A stretch of DNA of 64,000 bases, taken from positions 16,084 to 80,083 of the forward strand of contig JBLNAG010000003.1 in the NCBI GenBank assembly GCA_050259235.1, read 5' to 3'. This DNA is from UBA5364 sp050259235. GTDB taxonomy: Bacteria; Bacillota_I; Bacilli_A; RF39; UBA660. A model generated the notes under the pieces. The model ran no database searches and was not told where the DNA came from. It was given only the letters and a program-made list of their open reading frames with translations. Position 1 is the stretch's first letter. Every line of letters begins with the position of its first letter. Below are positions 7,531 through 14,775 of this stretch, one piece after another. Both the position numbers and the translations under genes were made by a program.

Positions 7531-8599
7531 AGTTATCACCATGTTCATCTTCTATTCTAACAATAGATTCAAAACCTTTAAAAGTATCTTCTTGATGGTA
7601 AATTACAGGACCCTTTTTTTCAAAAAGTGGATTAGCGATTTCTGATATAATATTATTATTCTTAAAAACGGTAATTTTTTCTTTAGTAAAATAAGTAATT
7701 GAATTTATACGATTCTCCAATGCTTTTTTTGTTTCGCTATGTAATCCAAGATATTGTTCTTTTAATGATATGTTTGAAATAATGAAAACTTTAGTATATA
7801 AAGCATACTTGTTCTTATATCTAGAAGGAAGTTTTGTATTAGGATAACCTTCTAACCACGTCAATAAAGTATTAATATTAAAATTATAATGGTATTCTTC
7901 TAATATTAAAACATTTTCACCATTGTAAGATTCAAACGGATCTCTTTCATAGTCAGTAACACGATAACAACTTAAACCGTTTTTTTTACAGTATTCCATA
8001 GCTGAATATGTTTTTCCTGTTCTACTTTCACCATAATAATAGAAAACTTCTAATTCTCTAGGCTCTTGTGCCATTTTTTTATTATTGATTTCCCTTATTT
8101 TATCTAATCTATTGCTATACGTAAAAAAATATTTAGGATACTTTTCTGACAATTCCTCATCAGTTAATCCGTCGTAAGCGTCTTCAATGAAACTATCATA
8201 TTCTTCTTTCTTCTTTTTTTCTTTATTAAGCCATTCATCTAAGTCACTATTAAAATTACATATAATAGATTCTTCACTATATGGTTCTTTATCTTTTTTA
8301 TTTTTATGTAGTAAGTAATCATACACTTCACGATTACTACCTTCTTGAATATCACAATCACCATAAGGCATAATCTTCAATAATGTACTTTTCCTAATTT
8401 GTGAATCATTTTGGATAATGATATGAGCATGTACATTATCTATATCCTTATCATGAACTATATACATGACTCTATCATACTTACTTTTTAATTCATTATA
8501 TACATTTTCAAAATCATATTCATATTTTGTGTCACTTTCTTTAATATAATTGGTTTTGGTAATACGACAAAACCATTTATACCCCCTTATTTCTTTCAT
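7520..8599 (-). CDS. rep: HUH endonuclease-SF3 helicase replication protein (CRESS/plasmid Rep type)
   Basis: 359 residues with the two-domain layout of rolling-circle Reps from CRESS-DNA viruses and related bacterial plasmids. The N-terminal HUH domain has strand WFCRITKTN, metal-binding VHAHIII (His-x-His, near residue 57) and the nicking motif VYDYLLHK with the catalytic tyrosine. The C-terminal superfamily-3 helicase shows Walker A GESRTGKT (about residue 191), Walker B VLILEEYH, and motif C VFIISN. The start ATG follows a GGGGGG-rich ribosome site. It should nick an origin and unwind DNA, giving the element a replicative form after excision. The hairpins at 8692-8822 directly upstream are the natural origin candidates. 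Confidence 0.88.
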   Translation of the reverse strand: MKEIRGYKWFCRITKTNYIKESDTKYEYDFENVYNELKSKYDRVMYIVHDKDIDNVHAHIIIQNDSQIRKSTLLKIMPYGDCDIQEGSNREVYDYLLHKNKKDKEPYSEESIICNFNSDLDEWLNKEKKKKEEYDSFIEDAYDGLTDEELSEKYPKYFFTYSNRLDKIREINNKKMAQEPRELEVFYYYGESRTGKTYSAMEYCKKNGLSCYRVTDYERDPFESYNGENVLILEEYHYNFNINTLLTWLEGYPNTKLPSRYKNKYALYTKVFIISNISLKEQYLGLHSETKKALENRINSITYFTKEKITVFKNNNIISEIANPLFEKKGPVIYHQEDTFKGFESIVRIEDEHGDNYEN

Positions 8600-8691
8600 A
8601 ATTTTACCCCCCTAATTTTCCATGTCTTATCCTTAAATAAATAATATAAGACTAATACAACCTTTCTATTTTAATGTTTGTCTTACGTCTT

Positions 8692-8729
8692 AGCGTATAT
8701 AAAAAGGAATGACCGCTTTTATATACGCT
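8692..8729. repeat. Stem-loop upstream of rep, candidate nick site/origin
   Basis: A perfect 13-bp inverted repeat (AGCGTATATAAAA/TTTTATATACGCT) presents a 12-base single-stranded loop AGGAATGACCGC. CRESS-type and rolling-circle Reps nick in the loop of such a hairpin close to their own gene. The canonical TATTAC nonanucleotide is not in this loop, so the nick site is unproven. Confidence 0.5.
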
Positions 8730-8778
8730 TATTAATACTTTCGAAAAAGTAAGACTTTTTTTCGAACAGTATATTAAT
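8730..8778. repeat. Imperfect long inverted repeat
   Basis: ATTAATAC...TTCGAAAAAGT pairs with ACTTTTTTTCGAA...GTATATTAAT around a 3-base turn, with small bulges. It directly adjoins the preceding hairpin and may be a Rep-binding site or a terminator. Confidence 0.5.
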
Positions 8779-8785
8779 ATTTTCT

Positions 8786-8822
8786 GATAACGAAAAAAAC
8801 CGTTATCTATCTAGATAAACGG
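8786..8822. repeat. Two mutually exclusive hairpins
   Basis: GATAACG (8786-8792) pairs with CGTTATC (8801-8807). The same right arm can instead pair with the next segment (CCGTTATCT with AGATAAACGG, 8800-8822). A run of six G follows. Alternative pairings sharing one arm suggest a switch in RNA (copy-number control) or an origin structure (inference). Confidence 0.45.
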
Positions 8823-8908
8823 GGGGTTTGGTTTTATAAATGACTACTGTTACTATAATAATACAACCAAAACATTTGTTTGTCAATAATAATATGAAAA
8901 TAATTTTA

Positions 8909-9051
8909 TTCCAATTCCTTTATTTATTTAGTGACCACTACGGGTTTTTAAAAGGCTTGCAAAAAGGCAGTCCTATTGGGATGCCTTTTTTGGCAACAAG
9001 CCTAAACCCTCGCGACTAAATAAATAAATTTTCTCGGCATAAAAATTGGAA
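8909..9051. repeat. 143-base composite inverted repeat (candidate single-strand origin or structured RNA)
   Basis: One long fold is made of nested stems: TTCCAATT/AATTGGAA outermost, then 14 bp TTTATTTATTTAGT/ACTAAATAAATAAA, GGGTTT/AAACCC, AGGCTTG/CAAGCCT, and AAAAAGGCA/TGCCTTTTT around a 12-base loop. The interruptions are internal loops. Long imperfect palindromes of this size are typical single-strand origins of rolling-circle plasmids; a structured RNA is the alternative. It lies between the divergent rep and GHKL genes with no ORF across it. Confidence 0.65.
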
Positions 9052-9137
9052 CGGGGATATTTTGTTTATAAAGAAATAACTTTCAACTTAATACTATGAT
9101 ATAATTAATTTAGTAATATTAGTCTGAGGTGATTTAT

Positions 9138-10142
9138 ATTAAAATTGGAGAATTAAAATTTAGGAATGTTTTAAAAAATGCATTATTAATCAATGGAGAA
9201 AATTATCAGGAACATAAACTGTTTGATTTTAGTGAAACCCATACATATGACCCTTTTTCTATGTTATTTACTGCTTCAACAATTAGAGAAAATGGTAAAC
9301 AAAGGTTTTTTCAAATTACTTATTTTCCGAAGAAGGATTATACAAAATATGCTGGACACATGGGCTTTTTTAAATCAATTAATCCATGTTTTAAATATGG
9401 TAAGATGCCTGGTCAAGCAAATGGAAGTAAAAACTATATTCCAATAACTAAAATTGATATACTTGAGGAATTTAATAAACATTTTAATATTGGTGATGCA
9501 ATTGAAAAAAAATCTAAAGAATTAGCAGAGGTCTTAACACAAGATACAAAGCTTTGGAAAGTCTTTGCCTTCATAATTAGGGAAATTATAAGAAATTCTG
9601 TTGAACATAGTGGTGCTGAATGCGTTTGGATATGTGCACAATATTGGCCATGCTACCAACTTGCTGAAATAGCTATACTCGATAATGGTAAAGGGGTAAA
9701 GGCTAGTTTAAAAAGCAATCGATTTTATGCAAGGGAAATTTGTAATGATAGGACGGCATTAAAATTATCTTTATTACCCGGAATTACAGAAAAGTTTGGT
9801 TATAAACAAAAAGATAGTTTTTGGGTAAATAGTGGTTTTGGACTTTATATGGCCTCACAATTATGTTGTAAATTAAAAGGGTCATTCTGTATTGTTTCAG
9901 GAGATACAGCTTTTTACCTTCAAAACGATAAAAAAGAATATATTGATACACTTCACAAAGGTACGGCTATTAGGATGACTTTACGAACGGATATATTTTT
10001 TGACTATGATAAGTTAATAAGTGAAACATTGAAAAGTGGTACAGAATTAGCTAGAAAAATTAAATATTCAATAAAGAAAGCTTCTGAATCATCTGGCGGT
10101 TTGAATGAAACAACGATATTTAGTATAAATGAAACGCCATGA
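9138..10142 (+). CDS. GHKL (histidine-kinase-like) ATPase, orphan
   Basis: About 335 residues. The second half is a complete GHKL ATP-binding fold: N-box REIIRNSVEHSG (about residue 150), G1 box ILDNGKGV, G2 box NSGFGLYMASQ and a final KGTAIRMTL strand. No phospho-acceptor histidine domain, receiver domain or membrane segment is present, and the first 120 residues match nothing I recognise. Initiation is unusual: AGGTGAT (9127-9133) covers a GTG at 9129, so the likely start is ATT at 9138, four bases after it. As cargo of a mobile element it may serve defence or element regulation (inference). Confidence 0.75.
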   Translation: MKIGELKFRNVLKNALLINGENYQEHKLFDFSETHTYDPFSMLFTASTIRENGKQRFFQITYFPKKDYTKYAGHMGFFKSINPCFKYGKMPGQANGSKNYIPITKIDILEEFNKHFNIGDAIEKKSKELAEVLTQDTKLWKVFAFIIREIIRNSVEHSGAECVWICAQYWPCYQLAEIAILDNGKGVKASLKSNRFYAREICNDRTALKLSLLPGITEKFGYKQKDSFWVNSGFGLYMASQLCCKLKGSFCIVSGDTAFYLQNDKKEYIDTLHKGTAIRMTLRTDIFFDYDKLISETLKSGTELARKIKYSIKKASESSGGLNETTIFSINETP

Positions 10143-10189
10143 AATATCGATTGTAATTGGAAAGAATAATATTACTTTTTATTATTTTA

Positions 10190-10229
10190 AGTGTGTGTAT
10201 TAATACATGTAACTAATTTAATTCAGCAA
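10190..10229 (+). repeat. Internal copy of the element's right end
   Basis: Forty bases beginning AGTGTGTGTATTAATAC and ending in CAGCAA match the true right end (11372-11411) with three differences. Beyond CAGCAA the sequences diverge. This marks an earlier or secondary boundary and makes 10230-11371 look like an added segment. Confidence 0.75.
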
Positions 10230-10250
10230 CTAAGTTCTAAAGAATTATAA

Positions 10251-10278
10251 AAAAAGCATCCTTATTTTGATGCTTTTT
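10251..10278. terminator. Bidirectional terminator inside the element
   Basis: A 10-bp stem AAAAAGCATC/GATGCTTTTT with loop CTTATTTT lies between the convergent GHKL and membrane-protein genes. Confidence 0.8.
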
Positions 10279-10337
10279 ATAGTAATAAACCTAAATATTA
10301 TCAAATAAATAAAACTTTTTCACAATATAGAAATATT

Positions 10338-11279
10338 TTATTTGTTATCGCTGTAGATAGTTATATCATTGTTTACTAATGTATCTATATCACTTTTTGT
10401 GCAACTATTTTTTTCAATAGTACATAGTTGTGAATAATATTCTCTTCCAAACAGCAAAGCAAATTTTTTCATTTCCTTTTCTCTTACTGAATCAACAAAT
10501 TTTAATGAATATTTATAAGCAAATTCAATATCATTTAAATTTAAATCGTTTTCTGGTAATTTTAATGACGGATTATAAACAATATCATTCATATAGTAAT
10601 AGGTACCAAATAACATATCAATTATTTCAATAAATTTATTTAATTCCAATTCTCCCTCACTAATTCTTCGTTCTAAATCGCTATCTACAACTTCTATAAC
10701 ATAGTCTTTATTAAAAGATTTATAATTATCAACAATAATTTGCATATTCATTTTTATTTTTTGTTCATTGTATAATATATATGAACTTAAAAATGGAATT
10801 ATCGGAAGTTCTATGGTTTGATCAGGAAGTATGTCTCCAATTTCATATTTCAATCCCATAAATCCACTACCATTAGTAGGATTGTCAACTTCATAATCAT
10901 ATATTGACCTTGGCTCAAAAGTTAAATTAAACTTTAGTAATACTATAGCATTTTTGGCAGTTGCTTTTCCTTTATTCTTAATTCTTATCCTCCACGAAGA
11001 TGCTGCCCAAGAATAATCATAGTCTATTTTTTCATCTGAATATCTAATTAATTGTAAATTTTCCTTTTCATAAAAATAGTCAAATCCTTGGGATGAAACA
11101 AAAATATCTTCTATTATCGGTCTATAGAAATAACCTAAATCTATAGCAACAAAAAGAGCTACTAATGTTAATATTACACCAAATATAGTCCAAACTATAT
11201 TTTTTGTAAACAACTTAAAATTTATTTTTTTAAAAGCAAAATTTTTATTTTTTTTACCAACCTTTGGATTTTTAATCAT
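10338..11279 (-). CDS. Single-pass membrane protein, unknown function (element cargo)
   Basis: 313 residues. A basic N-terminus is followed by one membrane segment (about residues 33-53). The large outer domain includes an immunoglobulin-like stretch (SWRIRIKNKGKATAKNAIVLLKF, then LPDQTIELPIIPF), typical of CARDB-like beta sandwiches. An alpha-helical C-terminus follows. I start at the ATG at 11279, since the GGAGG ribosome site (11285-11289) would be coding in the longer GTG version. The gene lies in the segment bounded by the two right-end copies. It is not recognised; a surface or defence-associated role is only a guess. Confidence 0.6.
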   Translation of the reverse strand: MIKNPKVGKKNKNFAFKKINFKLFTKNIVWTIFGVILTLVALFVAIDLGYFYRPIIEDIFVSSQGFDYFYEKENLQLIRYSDEKIDYDYSWAASSWRIRIKNKGKATAKNAIVLLKFNLTFEPRSIYDYEVDNPTNGSGFMGLKYEIGDILPDQTIELPIIPFLSSYILYNEQKIKMNMQIIVDNYKSFNKDYVIEVVDSDLERRISEGELELNKFIEIIDMLFGTYYYMNDIVYNPSLKLPENDLNLNDIEFAYKYSLKFVDSVREKEMKKFALLFGREYYSQLCTIEKNSCTKSDIDTLVNNDITIYSDNK

Positions 11280-11371
11280 ATATACCTCCACTACTTAACA
11301 CAACACTATTATATCACTTTTGCTGTTTTTATTGAATGATATATTCGATACTAAAAAGTCTCTGGTATTAT

Positions 11372-11411
11372 AGTGTGTGTACTAATACTTGTAACTAATT
11401 TAACTCAGCAA
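11372..11411 (+). repeat. Right end of the integrated element (attachment half-site)
   Basis: GTAACTAAtttAacTCAGCA next to the ssb half is the inverted counterpart of the left end at 5906-5925. The upstream AGTGTGTGTACTAATAC is shared with 10190-10206 and, inverted, with 7430-7446, but not with the left end, so the two ends are not equivalent. Confidence 0.8.
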
Positions 11412-11583
11412 TTCCTTTCCATAAAACACATGGAATGAAATCAGTGTCATATTGACCATTAATATTTTTAAAGCTTCTAGGTACAGCTAAAGTAATATTA
11501 GTTACTTTTTTACCGCTTTCTGTTTCTCTTAATTCAGGATCCCTTACAATTCTACCCACAATTACAGTTTGATTTAACATCAT
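11395..11583 (-). pseudogene. ssb: ssb, N-terminal part, cut by the integrated element
   Basis: The frame begins MMLNQTVIVGRIVRDPEL and runs through TNITLAVPR to DFIPCVLWKGIAE, the first half of the OB fold of single-stranded DNA-binding protein. It then runs into element sequence and stops after two foreign codons. Genuine ssb covers 11411-11583. A very strong AAAGGAGGG site precedes two tandem ATGs; the second (11580) has the better spacing. The 62-residue product cannot be a working SSB, so the cell needs another ssb elsewhere. Confidence 0.88.
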
Positions 11584-11639
11584 TTTTCCCTCCTTTCCAA
11601 ACCAATATACAAGAATAATAAAATGAAATCAAACAACAA

Positions 11640-11663
11640 AAAAGAGCCATTTTAAGCTCTTTT
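11640..11663. terminator. Terminator between sufB and ssb
   Basis: A stem AAAAGAGC/GCTCTTTT with loop CATTTTAA is flanked by A and T runs on both sides, so it can act in both directions. Confidence 0.8.
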
Positions 11664-11751
11664 TAATCACATTTATAAATTTATATTTTATATTTTAAAT
11701 ATTTCATTAATAGTTAAATCAAATATTTAAATTTATATAATTTTTATCTTT

Positions 11752-13059
11752 TTAAAAATAATTTTTAAGTAAGGCATTTAGTTCAACTGCATACTCCATC
11801 GGAAGTTCTTCACGGAATCGATCAATAAATCCCATTATTAATAATTCCTTAGCTTTTTCTTCTGTTAATCCCCTACTCATTAAGTAAAATAATTTTTCTT
11901 TACTTATTTTAGAGACTGTTGCCTCATGTTCAACATATGAACTATTATTACTTACTATATTTTTAGGAATAGTATCACTCTTTGATCTATCATCAACTAA
12001 AATAGTGTCACATTTAACAGTACTCTTAGAGTTTATTGCTTTTTTACTAATATTAACAGTTCCACGATAAGTAGCATTTCCACCATTAGTTGCGATAGAT
12101 TTGCTAATAATATTACTAGTTGTATTTGGGGCTAGATGAATCATTTTTGCTCCTGTATCTTGAATTTGATCTTTAGATGCAACAGCAATAGAAATACAAT
12201 TTCCTTTAGCATATTCCCCATTTAAAATACATGAAGGATATTTCATATTTAATTTAGAACCGATGTTACCATCAATCCATTCCATTAAACCATTTTTTTC
12301 TACAATTGCTCTTTTAGTAACTAAATTATAAACATCATTTGACCAATTTTGAATGGTTGTATAACGACACTTAGCATTTTCCCCAACATATATTTCCACA
12401 ACTGCAGCATGTAGTGAATCAGATGTATATGTAGGAGCTGTACATCCTTCCATATAATGAACATCACTATCTTCATCTACTATAATAATAGTTCTTTCAA
12501 ATTGACCCATATTTTTACTATTAATACGGAAATAACTTTGTAGTGGTCGATCTATTTTAGTATGAGGTGGAACATAAATAAAAGTTCCTCCACTCCATAC
12601 TGCTCCATTTAAAGCTGTATATTTGTTTTCATCATATTTAACTAAATTGTTAAAATATTTTCTAAACAATTCTGGATATTTTTTTAAAGCAGTATCAGTA
12701 TCACAGAATATTATATTTTTATCTTCTAATTCTTTTAGCATATTGTGGTATATTACTTCACTTTCATATTGAGCACCAACACCAGCTAAGTATTTTTTTT
12801 CAGCATCCGGTAAGCCTATTTTATCAAAAGTATTTTTAATATCCTTTGGTAGTTCATTCCAATCATTATGAATACGATCACTCATCTTTTTATAATAATT
12901 TATGATTGAAAAATCTATCTTTAATTCCGGACCAAAATCAGGATTACTAGAACTTAAGAATTTCTCTAATGCTTTTATTCTAAAATTGAGCATCCATTCT
13001 GGTTCATTCTTTAAATTAGATATTGTTTTTACTTCATCAAACGTTAATGCTGTTTTCAT
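11752..13059 (-). CDS. sufB: Fe-S cluster assembly scaffold protein SufB
   Basis: 435 residues, slightly shorter than the usual 465. Family landmarks are present: AVWSGGTFIYVPP, the beta-helix core with MEGCTAPTYTSDSLHAAVVE, SKSIATNGGNATYRGTV, KCDTILVDDRS and the C-terminal VEHEATVSKISKEKLFYLMSRG. SufB with SufC and SufD forms the cytoplasmic scaffold on which clusters are built with sulfur supplied by SufS via SufU. The start ATG follows a GGTGG site. sufC, sufD and sufS are not next to it, so the usual sufCDSUB operon is split in this genome. Confidence 0.93.
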   Translation of the reverse strand: MKTALTFDEVKTISNLKNEPEWMLNFRIKALEKFLSSSNPDFGPELKIDFSIINYYKKMSDRIHNDWNELPKDIKNTFDKIGLPDAEKKYLAGVGAQYESEVIYHNMLKELEDKNIIFCDTDTALKKYPELFRKYFNNLVKYDENKYTALNGAVWSGGTFIYVPPHTKIDRPLQSYFRINSKNMGQFERTIIIVDEDSDVHYMEGCTAPTYTSDSLHAAVVEIYVGENAKCRYTTIQNWSNDVYNLVTKRAIVEKNGLMEWIDGNIGSKLNMKYPSCILNGEYAKGNCISIAVASKDQIQDTGAKMIHLAPNTTSNIISKSIATNGGNATYRGTVNISKKAINSKSTVKCDTILVDDRSKSDTIPKNIVSNNSSYVEHEATVSKISKEKLFYLMSRGLTEEKAKELLIMGFIDRFREELPMEYAVELNALLKNYF

Positions 13060-13104
13060 ATTACCACCAACCTAATTATACTAAATATTTATAAAAATAA
13101 AAAG

Positions 13105-13139
13105 AAAAGATAGCAAATTATTTAATTTTACTATCTTTT
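13105..13139 (-). terminator. Hairpin between the sufU operon gene and sufB
   Basis: AAAAGATAG pairs with CTATCTTTT across a 17-base loop overlapping the stop codon of the upstream gene, followed by T-rich sequence on the minus strand. It may reduce transcription into sufB. Confidence 0.55.
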
Positions 13140-13516
13140 CCAGTTAATACTTTTACTTTAGAAGCTTCTTTTTCTGTTTTCTTATAATCCATGTTTGCTA
13201 GAAATGCTTTAATATAAAGAATTCTTTTTTCAATAATTCCCATTTGTTCCCACTTAACATCTTGCATACCTAATACATAAGGAGTTCCTAAAACTATGCT
13301 ATTAGCTTCATTTGGAGTTATCATACCATTACTATTTCTTTCAAGAATATGATAAACACATTTTTTTTCAATATCAATAGCTTCTTTCTTTTCAGCATTA
13401 ATTATACAATTACAATGTTCAGTAGTATTTTCATCAATAATTAGTCTAGCACTATAATCATAAACACTAGTATCATTAAATCTTGCAACATAAACTCTTT
13501 TAATATTTAGACTCAT
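13118..13516 (-). CDS. Unknown protein encoded between sufU and sufB
   Basis: 132 residues from the ATG at 13516, placed behind GGTGG; a start at 13528 would bury that site. The product has a Cys pair (EHCNCIINAEKK), a further Cys (KKCVYHIL) and no membrane segment. It overlaps the 3' end of sufU by 17 bases, so the two are translationally coupled. Position argues for a role in Fe-S assembly or sulfur relay, but no known Suf family is recognised. The cysteines could be cluster or metal ligands (inference). Confidence 0.55.
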   Translation of the reverse strand: MSLNIKRVYVARFNDTSVYDYSARLIIDENTTEHCNCIINAEKKEAIDIEKKCVYHILERNSNGMITPNEANSIVLGTPYVLGMQDVKWEQMGIIEKRILYIKAFLANMDYKKTEKEASKVKVLTGKDSKIK

Positions 13517-13946
13517 CTTTTTCACCACCTATTTGTTCTAATATTTTTCCAATACCCCACCAAGAAAGTAAAGCACATTTCTTTCTATTGGGTTGTTTAT
13601 AAATATCATTATATACAATAGCTTCTTCTAAGATATCGCTGTCATAATCCTTTTCATCAATCATATTAAGATAATTTTCATATATTTTTCTAACTTCATC
13701 AATACTCTTACCAATTAAGGTATTAGTCATTATGGATGTTGAACTAGTACATATTGCACATGCCTCACCATCAAATCTAATATCTTTGATAATATTGTCT
13801 TCTACCTTAATCATTAAATTAATTTCATCAATACAACTTTCATTATTCATATTAACTTTTATATATGTATCATCATCAATTAATCCTTTATTTTTAGGAT
13901 TTTGATAATGTTCTAATATAATACTTCTTTTCATATTACTATCCAT
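13500..13946 (-). CDS. sufU: SufU-type sulfur-transfer protein
   Basis: 148 residues from ATG 13946, chosen because AGGA lies at the right distance; the GTG at 13982 lacks a ribosome site. It belongs to the IscU/SufU fold: HYQNPKNKGL at the N-terminus, the metal-binding Cys region DGEACAICTSS, and the final Cys in RKKCALLSWW. In Firmicutes, SufU accepts persulfide from SufS and passes it to SufB. All three zinc/sulfur-relay cysteine positions appear present. It is the first gene of the sufU-unknown-sufB group. Confidence 0.9.
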   Translation of the reverse strand: MDSNMKRSIILEHYQNPKNKGLIDDDTYIKVNMNNESCIDEINLMIKVEDNIIKDIRFDGEACAICTSSTSIMTNTLIGKSIDEVRKIYENYLNMIDEKDYDSDILEEAIVYNDIYKQPNRKKCALLSWWGIGKILEQIGGEKDESKY

Positions 13947-13983
13947 AAGATCATTCCTTTTAATGCTCTTATTATATATCACA

Positions 13984-14013
13984 ACAAAACAAAAAGCAAG
14001 GATTACCTTGCTT
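13984..14013 (-). terminator. Terminator of spoVS
   Basis: On the minus strand AAGCAAGG/CCTTGCTT with loop TAAT is followed by TTTGTTTTG. It includes the spoVS stop codon. Confidence 0.85.
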
Positions 14014-14263
14014 CTATAATTAATTTAATAGCTGTTCTTTCTTCCCCATCAATTATGATGTCTGTAAAAGCGGGAATACATATTAAATTCTTTCCGCTAG
14101 GTGCTACAAACCCCCTAGCAATCGCAACGGCTTTAATTGCTTGATTTAATGCTCCAGCCCCAATCGCTTGTATCTCTACAGTCCCCTTTTCTCTAAAAAC
14201 ATTAGCTAGTGCCCCAGCAACTGAATTGGGATTTGATTTAGCCCCAACTTTAAGCATTTCCAT
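14003..14263 (-). CDS. spoVS: Stage V sporulation protein S
   Basis: 86 residues, the exact size of SpoVS, with the near-invariant Alba-like sequence: LKVGAKSNPNSVAGALANV, VEIQAIGAGALNQAIKAVAI, CIPAFTDIIIDGEERTAIKL. SpoVS is needed for spore coat assembly and septation in Bacillus. Homologues also occur outside sporulators, so it alone does not prove sporulation, but GerE, GerM and SpoIIIAH in the same window support it. A good GGAGGA site precedes the ATG. It is monocistronic, with its own terminator. Confidence 0.95.
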   Translation of the reverse strand: MEMLKVGAKSNPNSVAGALANVFREKGTVEIQAIGAGALNQAIKAVAIARGFVAPSGKNLICIPAFTDIIIDGEERTAIKLIIEAR

Positions 14264-14395
14264 GTGTATTATTCCTCCTTTATCTACATTAAATTATATG
14301 AAGGAATATTATCTTTAGACTATTTTTATTTCAATTTTAATATTGATTTTACTGAATAAATATAGATTTATAGCATATATTTTTTCTAATAAGTG

Positions 14396-14423
14396 TTGAC
14401 ATTTTATATATTTTTAGTATAAT
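14396..14423 (+). promoter_or_regulatory. Consensus promoter of tRNA-Gly
   Basis: TTGACA (14396-14401), a 16-base spacer and TATAAT (14418-14423): both boxes are perfect sigma-A consensus, 30 bases before the tRNA. Confidence 0.85.
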
Positions 14424-14454
14424 TAATATTGCTAGCGTTAATTTGCTAGTCAAT

Positions 14455-14528
<74 letters not shown>

Positions 14529-14540
14529 ATGTGTTAATGA

Positions 14541-14567
14541 AATCAATCGAAGGATTGATTTTTTTAT
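14541..14567 (+). terminator. Terminator of tRNA-Gly
   Basis: AATCAATC/GATTGATT with loop GAAG, followed by six T. Confidence 0.85.
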
Positions 14568-14652
14568 GTTTAAAAGAAAGAATTATAAATATTACTAAAA
14601 AATAAGATAAATTGTATTGTTTTTTTAAATTATCTATATCTTTGTAGCAATT

Positions 14653-14775
14653 TTGACAAAACTCTTATTATATGGTAGTATTTATCTACCAATGGGGGTT
14701 GGTGTATAAATTAAAGGCATATTACAATCCTAATAGGATTGTTTTTTATTAAAACAAAGCATAGGGGGAATAATT
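14653..14775 (+). promoter_or_regulatory. Promoter plus leader with attenuator-like terminator
   Basis: TTGACA (14653-14658) and TAGTAT (14676-14681) with a 17-base spacer start a leader of about 90 bases. It has a hairpin ACCAA/TTGGT around TGGGGG, then a terminator CAATCCT/AGGATTG plus six T (14725-14747), and only then the ribosome site AGGGGGA. A terminator between promoter and gene suggests attenuation or a small riboswitch of a class I do not recognise. Confidence 0.55.

Larger units (their letters stand above)
5906..11410. mobile_element. Integrated serine-recombinase/Rep element disrupting ssb
   Basis: A segment of about 5.5 kb lies between the two halves of ssb. It encodes a large serine recombinase at one end, an HUH-helicase Rep, a structured non-coding region, a GHKL ATPase and a membrane protein. 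Its ends are imperfect inverted repeats: GTAACTAAaacAatTCAGCA at the left end (read on the minus strand) and GTAACTAAtttAacTCAGCA at the right. Joined, they give a symmetric 42-base attP centred on AT. The trinucleotide ATT is shared at both junctions (5903-5905, 11411-11413), and excision would restore the ssb frame exactly. I infer an integrative plasmid-like element. No conjugation or capsid genes are visible. Confidence 0.85.

Noticed and set aside
5906..11410. Prophage or conjugative element.
   Set aside because: No capsid, terminase, lysis, relaxase-coupling or type IV secretion genes; only replication, recombination and two cargo genes.
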